Of a DNA stretch of 64,000 nucleotides, positions 35,673 through 44,678 are shown piece after piece. A model generated the notes under the pieces. That model worked only from the letters and a program-made list of their open reading frames with translations. It did no database searches and was not told the origin of the DNA. The DNA comes from Mesorhizobium sp. M8A.F.Ca.ET.218.01.1.1. Its GTDB lineage: Bacteria > Pseudomonadota > Alphaproteobacteria > Rhizobiales > Rhizobiaceae. The stretch is taken from assembly GCF_004791165.1 (NCBI RefSeq), contig NZ_SRUZ01000002.1, positions 186,001 to 250,000 of the forward strand, read 5' to 3'. How positions within the stretch are numbered: the first letter of the stretch is position 1; every line of letters starts with the position of its first letter. The position numbers and the translations under genes are program-made.

Positions 35673-36932
35673 ATGAACCCGATGGCACTGTTGACGACGA
35701 TGATCAAGACCTTGATGGCAGTCGTGCTAGCGCTGGCGGCTTCTACACTTTCGGCTGAAGCGGCCGCCTTCTCGATGAAGCGCGGTCTCAATCTCGACCA
35801 GTGGGTCACCTGGCCCGGCGAGGATCGGTGGGGTGATGCCAAGGCCATCCTGCCCTACCCGGAATGGCGAAAATTCCTTGGGGAAGACGACCTCAAGGCG
35901 TTGAAGGATGCCGGCTTCGATTTCCTGCGCATGCCGGTCGATCCGTCGCCTTTCCTCTCGGACAATACAACGGACCTGCGTGACCAACTCTATGCCAGCG
36001 TGCTGGCCTCGGCGCGCATGATCAACCGAGCCGGGCTGAAGGTCATCGTCGACATGCACCTGATCCCGGCCGGCGGCAGCCGCAAGATCGGCATGGGTGA
36101 GGTGATGGACGATCCCGCGACCTTCGACCGCTACGTCGAGATGGTTCGCGGCATGGCGCGCACGCTGGCGGGCGAAGATCCCGAAAAGGTCGCTTTCGAA
36201 CCGATGAACGAGCCGATCGTCGATTGCGACAGCGACGGCACCAGCCTGTGGCCCGACCGCCAGCGCGAACTGTTCGCCGCGGCGCGCGCCTCGGCGACGA
36301 AGCTGACGCTGGTCCTGACCGGAGCCTGCTATTCCGCCGCCTCGTCGCTGGGGAAGATCGACCCGAGGACCATCCCCGACGACAACATCATCTGGACCTT
36401 CCACTCCTACGATCCATTCCTGCTCACCCATCAGGGCGCGACCTGGGCCGGCGACTTTATCCCCTACGTGACCGGCCTGCCCTATCCGTTGACCGCGGTT
36501 CCCAAGGCGCAGCTCGACGTCACGCTCGACACCATCCGCGCCCGGATTAAGGCCGAGGCGCCGTGGACACGGCAGAGCGGCCTGCTTGCCTATCTCGACG
36601 AGCAGGTCGCCAGCATGGACAGCCCCGACAAGCTGCTTGGCCTGATGGATGCGCAGTTCAAGACCGTCGAGGCGTGGGCGAAGGCCAACGGCATCAAGCC
36701 GCAAGACATCACCCTGGGCGAGTTCGGCATGATCCGCCAGGAATATGGCAATGCCTATGTGATGCCGGCGGAGTATCGGGCCGCCTATGTCAAGGATATG
36801 ATCGCGCGGGCCGAAGCGCACGGCTTCTCATGGTCGCTGTGGAGCTATGGCGGCGCTTTCGGCGTCGTCGATGCGTTCAATGGCGACAAGGCCGAGCCAG
36901 ACGTGATGGACGCAATCCGAAACCTCCCCTGA
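35673..36932 (+). CDS. secreted glycoside hydrolase family 5 (cellulase-like)
   Basis: 419 residues. Signal peptide about 1-31 (ending EAAA). The mature part starts with MKRGLNLDQW, typical of GH5. The acid/base Glu is in FEPMNEP (near 180), and the probable nucleophile Glu is in LGEFGM (near 349). The conserved HSYDPF and SWSLWSYGGAFG blocks are also present. It probably cleaves beta-glucans outside the cytoplasm. It stands alone on the plus strand between ybgC and ruvB, an accessory position in this otherwise conserved neighbourhood. Confidence 0.87.
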   Translation: MNPMALLTTMIKTLMAVVLALAASTLSAEAAAFSMKRGLNLDQWVTWPGEDRWGDAKAILPYPEWRKFLGEDDLKALKDAGFDFLRMPVDPSPFLSDNTTDLRDQLYASVLASARMINRAGLKVIVDMHLIPAGGSRKIGMGEVMDDPATFDRYVEMVRGMARTLAGEDPEKVAFEPMNEPIVDCDSDGTSLWPDRQRELFAAARASATKLTLVLTGACYSAASSLGKIDPRTIPDDNIIWTFHSYDPFLLTHQGATWAGDFIPYVTGLPYPLTAVPKAQLDVTLDTIRARIKAEAPWTRQSGLLAYLDEQVASMDSPDKLLGLMDAQFKTVEAWAKANGIKPQDITLGEFGMIRQEYGNAYVMPAEYRAAYVKDMIARAEAHGFSWSLWSYGGAFGVVDAFNGDKAEPDVMDAIRNLP

Positions 36933-36940
36933 AGTCCCGG

Positions 36941-37837
36941 TCAGCCGAGGTCGATCTGCAGGATTTCCGGACGCATGCCGAAACGGATGGGCAAATTGCT
37001 GAAGCCGAGCCCGCCCGAGACGATCAGGTTGCGGTCGTTCTCGATGACATGGCCATAGGCGTAGCGATTGCCGAACTGCGACGGCACGATAGGCGAATAG
37101 CCGAACAGCCGCACCTGCCCGCCATGGGTGTGTCCCGCTAGCGTCAGCGACACACGCGACGGCACTTTTGGAAAAATGTCCGGTTCGTGCGCCAGCAGGA
37201 TGACAGGCGCGGCGTCGCTGATTTTGGCCAGCGTGCCGTCGAGATCGTCCAATCCCCTGGGACGCTCGGTGTTCTTTTTCCGTAATAGCGCCAACTGATC
37301 GGCGAGGCCGGCGATCCATACGCCATGTCCGTCCTTTTCCAGACGCACGGCGTCGTTCTCCAGAACCGGGATGCCGACCTTCTCCAATGCCTTGCGCGCG
37401 ATCGTCGGACCAACTCCGGCACGCTGCGCGAAACCATCGGCCCACCAGTCGTGATTGCCGAGGATCGACAGCACGCCGAGCGGTGCCTTGAGGCCCGACA
37501 GGGCGCCAGCCCATTCCGGCGGCGTGACCCTACGTGACGCCAGGCGCATGCCGGCGATGTAGTCGCCGAGCAGAACGATCAGGTCCGGCTGCAACGCATT
37601 CGCCTCTTCGGCAAGCGAGGCAATCCGCTCCGGCGTCATCCAAGGCCGGCAGGCGTGGATGTCGGCAAGGGCGACGACGCGCAGCTTCAATCCATCAGGC
37701 CAATGCGGTGGCGTCAGCGCATAGCGCTTCACATGCGTCAGCAGCATCGGCTCGATGCCGACGGCGTAGGCGCTGAACGAGGCGACCGACAGCAGCGACC
37801 CGCCGATAAAGCGCATGAACCCGCGTCTGGTTATCAT
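36941..37837 (-). CDS. Tat-exported metallophosphoesterase (YkuE-like)
   Basis: 298 residues. The N-terminus TRRGFMRFIGG followed by a hydrophobic stretch is a Tat-like signal or anchor. The calcineurin-type dimetal motifs appear in order: ALADIH, LLGDYI, GNHDWW, LLAHEPD and AGHTHGGQ. The start at 37837 has GGAG 8 bases upstream; a longer frame would include a dispersed repeat and was rejected. It is convergent with the GH5 gene, and its stop is 8 bp from the GH5 stop. Substrate unknown. Confidence 0.9.
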   Translation of the reverse strand: MITRRGFMRFIGGSLLSVASFSAYAVGIEPMLLTHVKRYALTPPHWPDGLKLRVVALADIHACRPWMTPERIASLAEEANALQPDLIVLLGDYIAGMRLASRRVTPPEWAGALSGLKAPLGVLSILGNHDWWADGFAQRAGVGPTIARKALEKVGIPVLENDAVRLEKDGHGVWIAGLADQLALLRKKNTERPRGLDDLDGTLAKISDAAPVILLAHEPDIFPKVPSRVSLTLAGHTHGGQVRLFGYSPIVPSQFGNRYAYGHVIENDRNLIVSGGLGFSNLPIRFGMRPEILQIDLG

Positions 37838-37870
37838 TGAGTGGCTCCGGCACCTCATTTCGGCATGCGC

Positions 37871-37910
37871 TGGTGCGTGTCGATCCTGATTTGGGCGGAC
37901 GACATGCATG
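37871..37910. repeat. dispersed hairpin repeat, copy C (shortened)
   Basis: The right half reads TTTGGGCGGACGACATGCAT, matching copy A; the left arm is reduced to GTGCGTGTCG. It lies upstream of the phosphoesterase. Confidence 0.55.
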
Positions 37911-38037
37911 GAGGCAGCGAACCCGATACAATCCAGGAATACGCCGGTAAGCCGGCAAAGATGAGGAGAATTTGCGCAGGCCCGTTCACTGATGCTTGAT
38001 CACTGGTCCGGGAACCCGTGACTGATCGATTGCCCCG

Positions 38038-39069
38038 CTATTCTTCCTGGAACAGGCTGATCTGCTGCTGCGCCAGGTCCTTCGGCGCATCAAGGCCGAG
38101 ATGGCGCCAGGCATTGGCGGTCAGCACGCGGCCACGCGGCGTGCGCTGGATGAAGCCCTGCTGGATCAGATAGGGCTCGATAATGTCCTCGATGGCGTCG
38201 CGCGGCTCGGACAAGCCCGCTGCGATCGTCTCGATTCCCACCGGCCCGCCGCCGAAATTGCGGGCGATCATGCTGAGATAGCGGCGGTCGAGCGCGTCGA
38301 GGCCGAGCGCATCGACTTCGAGCCGGGTCAACGCTTCGTCGGCGATCAGGCGGTCGACATGGCCGTCGCCGGCGACCGAGGCGAAATCGCGCACGCGCCG
38401 CAACAGCCGCCCGGCAATGCGCGGCGTGCCGCGCGCGCGCCGGGCGATCTCGAGTGCACCGTCGTCGCCGAGCGGCATCTGCAGGATGCGGGCGCCGCGC
38501 CGCACGATCTGCTCCAACTCCTCGACCGTGTAGAAATTGAGCCGCACCGGGATGCCGAACCGGTCGCGCAGCGGATTGGTGAGCAGGCCGAGCCGCGTGG
38601 TGGCTGCCACCAGCGTGAAACGGGCAAGGTCGATCTTGACCGAACGCGCCGCCGGTCCCTCGCCGATGATCAGGTCGAGCTGGAAATCCTCCATCGCCGG
38701 ATAGAGGATTTCCTCCACCGCCGGGTTGAGCCTGTGGATCTCGTCGATGAACAGCACATCGCCTTCTTCGAGATTGGTCAGCAGTGCCGCGAGATCGCCG
38801 GCCTTGGCGATGACCGGCCCGGAGGTCGAGCGGAAATTGACGCCGAGTTCGCGCGCCATGATCTGCGCCAGCGTCGTCTTGCCCAGCCCCGGCGGTCCGA
38901 CGAACAGCACGTGGTCGAGCGCCTCCTTGCGGCCCTTGGCGGCCTCGATGAAGACTTTGAGGTTTGCCCGAACCGCCGCCTGGCCGACGAAATCGTCAAG
39001 CGTCTGCGGCCGCAAGGTCTGCTCGGCATCCTCGCCACGTTTGTCGGGAGCAATGAGACGCTCGTTCAC
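38038..39069 (-). CDS. ruvB: Holliday junction branch migration ATPase RuvB
   Basis: 343-residue AAA+ motor. Walker [10 protein letters not shown], Walker [10 protein letters not shown], and the sensor region [21 protein letters not shown] are all present, followed by a winged-helix C-domain ([17 protein letters not shown]). The start is a GTG at 39069 with GAGGA upstream. In related genomes ruvB directly follows ruvA; here an RNA-ligase gene lies between them. Confidence 0.96.
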   Translation of the reverse strand: MNERLIAPDKRGEDAEQTLRPQTLDDFVGQAAVRANLKVFIEAAKGRKEALDHVLFVGPPGLGKTTLAQIMARELGVNFRSTSGPVIAKAGDLAALLTNLEEGDVLFIDEIHRLNPAVEEILYPAMEDFQLDLIIGEGPAARSVKIDLARFTLVAATTRLGLLTNPLRDRFGIPVRLNFYTVEELEQIVRRGARILQMPLGDDGALEIARRARGTPRIAGRLLRRVRDFASVAGDGHVDRLIADEALTRLEVDALGLDALDRRYLSMIARNFGGGPVGIETIAAGLSEPRDAIEDIIEPYLIQQGFIQRTPRGRVLTANAWRHLGLDAPKDLAQQQISLFQEE

Positions 39070-39110
39070 AAATCCATCCTCGTCCTTGCTCGGGGCATTG
39101 CCAAGCGCTT

Positions 39111-39122
39111 CCGGTTAACCGG
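39111..39122. repeat. palindrome CCGGTTAACCGG at the RNA-ligase 3' end
   Basis: A 12-bp perfect palindrome containing the ligase stop codon. It marks the downstream boundary of the low-GC insert, next to ruvB. Confidence 0.4.
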
Positions 39123-40239
39123 CTTCCACGGCTACAGCAGGAGACTTCCATGCCATGCCATAGAGATCGCGGATGCTATCAAGCCGCGACTCACTGTAGC
39201 TAGCCCACAGTAGTTGTTTCCTGAGCACTGCGCTGCCGTCTTTTCCATCGAACATGGCAAATGCGGCCCCCTGGAGCCTGCTATCGAGCCGTGAGCGAAC
39301 AGCGGCGGCGAATTCCTTTCTCTCCCGCCCCGACTGCTCGGCGACGAAGGAAGCAAGGACGCCAAGGTGCCTGTTGAGCCCGTTGACCACCACGAGTTGA
39401 TAAGCTCTGAGTTCCTCGGCAAGGTCGGGCGCCAGAAGGGGGATCACATCGTCCACCGCCCCTTCCGCCACCCATGCCAGGATGTTCTTTTCAAAGGCCA
39501 GGCCAGACAGCGCCTTATGCCGCAGAGCATAGAACGCGGTCTTGAGCTTCAGTCTGTGGCCATCCTCAAAAGCGATGACGTAGCCTTCGATACCCTCTTG
39601 GCTTCGCGCGGCCGTAACGAAGTCCTTCATTGGGGCCAACGACTCAAGCGGCTGGATCAACGGCACGTCGAATTGGCCGGCCAGTGATCGAAGCTCCTGG
39701 TGCGTTGAATAACGGCCGGTCCGATTATCGCGCGCGGCCAGAAGCGTCAGAGACGGCTGATCATATGCGATCACGACCCTGTTTTCGGGGGAGGTGAATT
39801 CGAAAAGCACCGTCATGCCTGCTTCGATGGCGTATTTCGAAAGCTGGCGAACATTCTCTCCGGCATGTGCGAACGCAGCCATCGATTGCGCCGTGACGCC
39901 CATGCGCGTCATGAACACCAGTTCATTGCGGACAATGCACGGGTGAACCATCGAACCATCGAGCTTCGACAGAACGAGATGCGGAACTGTCCAGTCGATA
40001 TCCTCGGGGCGCTGTCTCTCGCCAAGGTTGAAGAACTTGTGAAACGGGCGGGCAATAAGCCTTCCATCCTTGGCGAACTTCAAGCCACGGCATTCAAGCG
40101 TCATTGGACTGCGGAAGGTTTCGTCACCCACAAATCCATAGTCGATGACATCGTATTCATCGAAGCGCGTTAAAAAGATGCCGATATTGCCCTGAATATG
40201 CGGCAGAACGTCTGTGACGGTTTCGATTATGGGGAACAT
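39115..40239 (-). CDS. T4 Rnl1-like RNA ligase
   Basis: 374 residues. The nucleotidyltransferase motifs are all visible: motif I KLDGS (K92, lysine-AMP site), the Rnl1-type pre-motif FHKFFNLGE (66-74), motif IIIa LFEF (E147), motif IV EGYVI (E218), and motif V KLKT (K231, K233). Spacing from K92 (55, 126, 139 and 141) is close to that in T4 Rnl1 (60, 128, 141 and 143, from known family positions). The C-terminal 130 residues are helical. The start at 40239 has GGAG 6 bases upstream; 40242 is an alternative. GC is low (31/60 in each of two sampled lines, against 47/60 in a ruvB line), suggesting transfer. It splits ruvA from ruvB. Confidence 0.88.
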   Translation of the reverse strand: MFPIIETVTDVLPHIQGNIGIFLTRFDEYDVIDYGFVGDETFRSPMTLECRGLKFAKDGRLIARPFHKFFNLGERQRPEDIDWTVPHLVLSKLDGSMVHPCIVRNELVFMTRMGVTAQSMAAFAHAGENVRQLSKYAIEAGMTVLFEFTSPENRVVIAYDQPSLTLLAARDNRTGRYSTHQELRSLAGQFDVPLIQPLESLAPMKDFVTAARSQEGIEGYVIAFEDGHRLKLKTAFYALRHKALSGLAFEKNILAWVAEGAVDDVIPLLAPDLAEELRAYQLVVVNGLNRHLGVLASFVAEQSGRERKEFAAAVRSRLDSRLQGAAFAMFDGKDGSAVLRKQLLWASYSESRLDSIRDLYGMAWKSPAVAVEAG

Positions 40240-40250
40240 CATTCGCTCCA

Positions 40251-40282
40251 AATAAAAAAGGCCGCTTCTTGGGAAGCGGCCT
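40251..40282 (-). terminator. rho-independent terminator between ruvA and the RNA ligase
   Basis: AGGCCGCTTC-TTGG-GAAGCGGCCT (40259-40282), followed on the minus strand by TTTTTTATT. It should stop the ruvCA transcript just before the ligase ribosome binding site, or act as an attenuator of ligase and ruvB. Confidence 0.85.
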
Positions 40283-40478
40283 GACGAGTGGATTGCTGCA
40301 TAAAGCTATCTTCGACAATGCCGCAGGCACGCGCGACGTTCGGACACGGCCAGGGCCGATCCTGAGTTCACTTTATTGTTGGTCGCGAAAAGGTGCACGG
40401 CGAATACTCTTGCAAAACCGAGCGCACTAAGAAGACCAAACCATGCTCGAAGTCAATCCCAGTGCTGAATTTCACGGC

Positions 40479-41099
40479 TCACCGCGCCAGTTCCTTCAGC
40501 CCGAAACGGATCAGCTTGGAGGCATCGGCTCCCTCGCCCGCCGTCTTCAGCGCCGCCGATACCGCATTGGCGGCGGTGTCGCGGGAGTAGCCGAGATTGA
40601 CCAGCGCCGAGACGGCGTCGGTGATCGGCGCCGGCGCCACGCCTTCGCCGAGTTCCTGCTTCAAGCCTATCGTGCCCGAGGCAGCGCCCGCATAGGCCGG
40701 AGCCTTGCTCTTCAGTTCGGTGACGATGCGTTCGGCCACCTTCTTGCCGACGCCGGGCGCACGCGAAACCATGGCGATGTCGCGCAGCGCGATCGCATTG
40801 GCGAGATCGGCCGGGGTCAATGTCGACAGGATGGCCAGCGCCACCTTGGCGCCGACCCCTTGCACATTGGTCATCAAAAGACGGAACCACTCGCGCTCCA
40901 GCCCCGACTGGAAGCCGTAGAGCCGGATCATGTCCTCGCGCACATAGGTCTCGATGAACAGCACCACCGCTTCGCCGGGCGAAGGCAGCGCGGCGAGCGT
41001 GCGCGCCGAGCAATAGGCGACATAGCCGACGCCATGCACGTCGACGAGGCAATGATCCTCATCGATCTCGTCCAGCGTCCCCTTGAGCTTGCCAATCAT
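40479..41099 (-). CDS. ruvA: Holliday junction DNA helicase subunit RuvA
   Basis: 206 residues. OB-fold start [26 protein letters not shown]; the tandem helix-hairpin-helix region contains [18 protein letters not shown] and [16 protein letters not shown]. The C-terminal domain III (about 155-206) contacts RuvB. It starts 13 bp after ruvC. A longer upstream frame overlaps ruvC and was rejected. A terminator and the RNA ligase follow it. Confidence 0.95.
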   Translation of the reverse strand: MIGKLKGTLDEIDEDHCLVDVHGVGYVAYCSARTLAALPSPGEAVVLFIETYVREDMIRLYGFQSGLEREWFRLLMTNVQGVGAKVALAILSTLTPADLANAIALRDIAMVSRAPGVGKKVAERIVTELKSKAPAYAGAASGTIGLKQELGEGVAPAPITDAVSALVNLGYSRDTAANAVSAALKTAGEGADASKLIRFGLKELAR

Positions 41100-41112
41100 T
41101 CCCGACAGCCTC

Positions 41113-41622
41113 TCATGACGCCAGCGCCAGCCTATAGGCGGCACTTTGCCGGTGATGCGCGTGGCAAATCGCAATGGCCAGCGCGTCAGCGGCGTGTTCG
41201 GTGTCGAAGACCGCCTTCGGCAATAACACCTTCACCATCATGTGGATCTGCTTCTTGTCGCCGTGGCCGACGCCGATCACCGCCTTCTTCACCGCGTTTG
41301 GCGCATATTCGGCGACAACGAGGCCGGCGCGCGCCGGCACCAGCATGGCGATGCCGCGTGCCTGCCCGAGCTTCAGCGTCGCAACGGCATCCTTGTTGAC
41401 GAAGGTCTGTTCGACCGCGGCCTCATGCGGCATGGCCTGATGCAGGATTTCGGCGAGCCCGTCATGCAGTTGGCAGAGCCGCGTCGCCAGCGCCGCCTTG
41501 TCCTCGGAGCGTACGGTGCCCGAAGCGACGAAGCGCAAGGAATTGCCGAGGCTCTCGATGATGCCCCAGCCGGTGCGCCTGAGCCCCGGATCGATACCGA
41601 TGATGCGAATCGCGTCCCCCAT
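41113..41622 (-). CDS. ruvC: crossover junction endodeoxyribonuclease RuvC
   Basis: 169 residues, family length. The RNase H-like fold starts [14 protein letters not shown] with the first catalytic Asp. The other acidic residues appear in [10 protein letters not shown] and the C-terminal [15 protein letters not shown]. It resolves Holliday junctions bound by RuvAB. Upstream in-frame sequence reaches into the DUF1465 gene and was not used. Confidence 0.95.
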   Translation of the reverse strand: MGDAIRIIGIDPGLRRTGWGIIESLGNSLRFVASGTVRSEDKAALATRLCQLHDGLAEILHQAMPHEAAVEQTFVNKDAVATLKLGQARGIAMLVPARAGLVVAEYAPNAVKKAVIGVGHGDKKQIHMMVKVLLPKAVFDTEHAADALAIAICHAHHRQSAAYRLALAS

Positions 41623-41716
41623 GCCGTGAGTGTACCTCCGGCGGACAGCGATGCCAGCGAAAAGTGAACAAACCGGAAACGCCCACCCCGCCAACCGGGG
41701 AAGGCTTCGAAGTTTC

Positions 41717-42250
41717 TCAGTTGCGGGCGAAGGCGGTGTTGAGCAGGCTGATCTGGTCCGAGACCGGATTGGGCCGGCGGGCCACGGGCTGCATGTCGAC
41801 CACCGCGCCGGCGCCGTAGATCTCTTCGTCCATGCGGCGCACCAATGCCTGAAGGCGTAGCGACCGGTTGACGAGGTCGAGGAAATCGCTCGGCAGTTCG
41901 GCCCAGCCGGCCGCCTCGTCATGGGCGGAAGCGGTGTCGAGGCGCACCTTGGACTTTTCCGAAGCGACCTGGTCGCGGGTCATCTCGCCGGAATTCGCCG
42001 CGCGCTGCAAAAGCAGCCACGAGGCAACCTGCATCAGCCTAGTGGTCAGCCGCATCGACTCGGCCGCGTAGAGCGTGGCTGCCAGCCGCGACAGTTTCTT
42101 GGCCTCGGCCCGGCCCTTGCCGTCGAGATACTCCGCCGCCTGTTCGACCAGGCCCATGCCTTCCTGGTAAAGCGGTTTGAAGGAGTGCGAAAACACCCGG
42201 CGTTCCGCCAGCTTGACGGTTTTCACAACGCCTTTCGACGGCTCGTTCAT
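41717..42250 (-). CDS. DUF1465 family protein
   Basis: 177 residues, no signal peptide or membrane segment. It has helical, charged sequence with [20 protein letters not shown] and a conserved [17 protein letters not shown] block. This matches DUF1465, a small alphaproteobacterial family of unclear function, often near cell-cycle-regulated genes. A perfect TTAA-N7-TTAA site lies about 116 bp upstream. AGGGG is near the start. Confidence 0.8.
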   Translation of the reverse strand: MNEPSKGVVKTVKLAERRVFSHSFKPLYQEGMGLVEQAAEYLDGKGRAEAKKLSRLAATLYAAESMRLTTRLMQVASWLLLQRAANSGEMTRDQVASEKSKVRLDTASAHDEAAGWAELPSDFLDLVNRSLRLQALVRRMDEEIYGAGAVVDMQPVARRPNPVSDQISLLNTAFARN

Positions 42251-42365
42251 TGATAACGCCCCTGCACTTGCAACCGGCCGATTCGGCTCTGTGCCGATAC
42301 ACCCGCGACCTTATAAAACTGAAGCTTGAAAATGCGCTTCGTCCGGTGTGAAGGCAAGCACATGT

Positions 42366-42380
42366 TTAACAGAAGGTTAA
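42366..42380 (-). promoter_or_regulatory. candidate CtrA box upstream of the DUF1465 gene
   Basis: TTAACAGAAGGTTAA is an exact TTAA-N7-TTAA, followed by C as in the extended consensus. It is 116 bp before the start at 42250. Confidence 0.5.
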
Positions 42381-42412
42381 CAGCGACCGGCGTCGCGGGA
42401 AGCCGCGGGAAT

Positions 42413-42449
42413 GCGGACAAAAAAAGAGCCGCGGATAAGGCGGCTCTCA
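42413..42449 (-). terminator. rho-independent terminator
   Basis: AGAGCCGC and GCGGCTCT arms (42426-42448), followed on the minus strand by TTTTTTTGTCC. It lies 186 bp after the stop at 42635 and would end that transcript before the DUF1465 promoter. Confidence 0.75.
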
Positions 42450-42634
42450 GGAGTTTAACAGGGAGGCGTCAAACAAAGTGGCTCCAACCACTCGGTAAGA
42501 ATCCAGATCACTGGATGCACATAGTAAACGCCTGTAAAGCTTAATGGACCCTTAACATCCCTGATATTTTTTGACCCTACACGCTGCTCCTGTGCCGTAA
42601 CAGCACAGCCGCGCAGGCAAGGTTTCGGCCTCAC

Positions 42635-43015
42635 TCAGGCCTTTTTCCACACCACCGGCAAGGCAATGAAGGCAAACAGCAGCATGCCTGCGTAGAAGCC
42701 GATCGAAGATATTCCCAGCAACGGCTCGATCCCCGGATTTCCGGCAAGCAGTATATAAAGGCCGATCATGAGCCCGATGCCGCTGATCGCCGTCAGCCAG
42801 AAATGGACGAGGGCCAGCGTCTTTTGCCCGGCAGCCGGAAACAGGTGGTAAAAGAACGCGAAGACCGCCGACATAAGCCAGCCAGCCACCATCGTGTGGG
42901 CGTGGGTCGGCATCTGGCCATGGTCTTCGCTGATCGCCATGTGAATGCCGAGTGCCATGCCGCACAGCGCATAGATGATCGCCAGCGTGAAGAAATTCCG
43001 TGCTACCCCTTGCAT
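42635..43015 (-). CDS. small haem-copper-oxidase-like membrane protein
   Basis: 126 residues with four hydrophobic helices (about 8-28, 41-62, 68-90 and 97-120). The His-rich segment MPTHAHTMVAGW plus FYHLFPAAGQ resembles part of cbb3/NorB-type oxidase subunit I, and such short proteins are often labelled cytochrome c oxidase. It is too short to be a catalytic subunit. A perfect 15-bp palindrome lies 24 bp upstream. The role is unknown. Confidence 0.75.
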   Translation of the reverse strand: MQGVARNFFTLAIIYALCGMALGIHMAISEDHGQMPTHAHTMVAGWLMSAVFAFFYHLFPAAGQKTLALVHFWLTAISGIGLMIGLYILLAGNPGIEPLLGISSIGFYAGMLLFAFIALPVVWKKA

Positions 43016-43341
43016 ATATTAGTCCCCCGAATTGGCTTTTCCCAAATTGGGAATGAGTGTTGATCGTCAGGCAAGCGCTGCCGCCGCCGGACCTCCGGCG
43101 TCGGCACTAGCATCGGCATTGTTTCCGGACGATGTCACGCCCCCCAATGCCGACAATAGCAGAAAGCCGGGCGGCGCGTTCATCATATTAGCGGCGGCTT
43201 TCGTTAGCCGGCAGCCTGAAACACAGCCGGTTTTTCCACGACATCGTCCCGAAACAACCGCGGCGCTAAACGCGGCGGCGGCGAAGCGGACGGGCAACGG
43301 CCCGCCCTCGCCAGCAACCATTGGGCATCGGGGAGAAAGCC
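43016..43341. other. 326-bp divergent intergenic region
   Basis: Separates the oxidase-like gene and the DUF2269 gene, both transcribed outward. It contains the palindrome at 43039-43053 and a GC-rich stretch near 43080-43110. No further gene is visible; open frames here lack ribosome binding sites. Confidence 0.5.
43039..43053. promoter_or_regulatory. perfect 15-bp palindrome, putative operator
   Basis: TTCCCAAATTGGGAA, 24 bp upstream of the oxidase-like gene. Its length and symmetry suit a dimeric repressor. Confidence 0.45.
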
Positions 43342-43893
43342 ATGGATTGGTATTCCATCGTCAAATTGCTGCACATTCTTTCGGCAACGCTTTGGGTCGG
43401 CGGCGGCTTCACGCTGATGGTGCTGGCGACGCTGGCGGATCGAGCCGGCAACATCCAGGGAACGCTGCAGGCGATGCGCGCCACCGGCGAGCTGGGCAAC
43501 CGCTTCTTCGCGCCGATGTCGATGCTGACATTGGCCTTCGGATTGATCATGTGCTCGTTCTGGGTCGGCTTCTCCGATCTCTGGGTCCTGATCGGCCTTG
43601 CCGGCTACGCCACGACCTTGTGCATCGGAATGTTCGTTTTCAAGCCGACTGCCGACCGCATGGGCGCGATGATCGCCAGGGACGGCGTGACGCCCGCGGC
43701 CCTGGCCTATGGCCAGCGCATCCTGCGGGCGGCGCGCTTCGACTATGCGGTCATGCTCGTCATCATCACCGACATGGTGCTGAAGCCGACCCTGCACGAC
43801 GTCGTCATTCTCGCGGGCATGGTGGTGGTTCTTGCCGCCGGTGCCGCCATGGCGCTCAGCCGGCCAAGACGCATGGTGCCCAGCGCCGCCTGA
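43342..43893 (+). CDS. DUF2269 family integral membrane protein
   Basis: 183 residues with four or five helices. It starts MDWYSIVKLLHILSATLWVGGGF; the WVGG motif with a preceding His is characteristic of this family. GGGGAG lies 8 bases before the ATG at 43342, which was preferred to a TTG at 43321. It is convergent with the TauE/SafE gene. Function unknown. Confidence 0.82.
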   Translation: MDWYSIVKLLHILSATLWVGGGFTLMVLATLADRAGNIQGTLQAMRATGELGNRFFAPMSMLTLAFGLIMCSFWVGFSDLWVLIGLAGYATTLCIGMFVFKPTADRMGAMIARDGVTPAALAYGQRILRAARFDYAVMLVIITDMVLKPTLHDVVILAGMVVVLAAGAAMALSRPRRMVPSAA

Positions 43894-43907
43894 CGCGGGC
43901 TGGAGTG

Positions 43908-44678
43908 CTACATGATGCCGGCGATCCCGTCCCACAGAAGCTTCACGGCCACGACCGCCACGGTCGCATAGGTGAAGGGATAAAAAATCTCCGGCCGCAT
44001 GCGCCGCACCAGCCACGCGCCGGCGATGGTCGACAGCGGCGCCAGCGGCATCAGCACCGCCGATGCCGTCAGATTGGCGGTATCGAACTGGCCGAGCGCG
44101 AAATAGGGGATGAGCTTCAGCGCATTGGTGGCGGCAAAGAAGATCGCCGCCGTGCCCGACAGCACCTTGGGGTCGAGCCTGATCGGCAAGGCATAGACCT
44201 GGAAGGGCGGTCCGCCGACATGGGCAACGAAGCTGGTAAACCCGGCGACGGTGCCCCATATGGCCGCCGCCACGCGATTGGGTGCGGCGGCATGGTCGGA
44301 GCCGTGACGAAACTGCAGGTAAAGCCAGCGCAGCACGAAGACGATGGCGACGGCGCCGACGATCAGCCGCACCGCTTCCTCGGTGACGAGTGCCGCCGTC
44401 AGCCAGCCAAGCCCGATGCCGATGACGGCGCCCGGCATCATGTCGACCAACATCTTGCGATCATACACGCCCCACCACGTCCACACCGAGACGATGTCCA
44501 TCAGGCACAGGATCGGCAGCAGGATGGCGGCCGCCTGCACCGGCGGCATGGTCAGCGCCATCAGCGGCACGCCGACGAAGCCGACGGCGCCGCCAAAGCC
44601 GCCCTTGGACAGGCCGACCAGAATGACCGCCGGGACGGCGGCCGCGTAGAACCACGGATCGAGAAGCAGGCCTGACAT
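43908..44678 (-). CDS. TauE/SafE-family sulfite/organosulfonate exporter-like protein
   Basis: 256 residues with about eight helices. The motifs GLSKGGFGGAVGFVGVPLMAL and the second-half FTSFVAHVGGPPFQVY are the internal repeat of this family, which moves sulfur-containing anions across the inner membrane. The start at 44678 gives a clean first helix, although no ribosome binding site is visible upstream. No sulfur-metabolism genes lie next to it. Confidence 0.87.
   Translation of the reverse strand: MSGLLLDPWFYAAAVPAVILVGLSKGGFGGAVGFVGVPLMALTMPPVQAAAILLPILCLMDIVSVWTWWGVYDRKMLVDMMPGAVIGIGLGWLTAALVTEEAVRLIVGAVAIVFVLRWLYLQFRHGSDHAAAPNRVAAAIWGTVAGFTSFVAHVGGPPFQVYALPIRLDPKVLSGTAAIFFAATNALKLIPYFALGQFDTANLTASAVLMPLAPLSTIAGAWLVRRMRPEIFYPFTYATVAVVAVKLLWDGIAGIM

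Larger units (their letters stand above)
42251..42634. other. 384-bp intergenic region
   Basis: No gene seen. It holds, left to right, the DUF1465 promoter region with a CtrA-like site (42366-42380), a terminator (42413-42449), and 180 bp with no recognised signal. Confidence 0.5.

Noticed and set aside
37838-37909. N-terminal extension of the phosphoesterase
   Set aside because: It would be translated from repeat copy C and would bury the Tat-like signal.
41717-42250. Extended ruvC frame reaching upstream of 41622
   Set aside because: The added residues come from the overlapping DUF1465 gene region in another frame, and RuvC has its family length from 41622.
43032-44675. 547-residue frame over the DUF2269 and TauE genes
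   Set aside because: His/Arg-rich and overlaps two genes with clear membrane-protein patterns.
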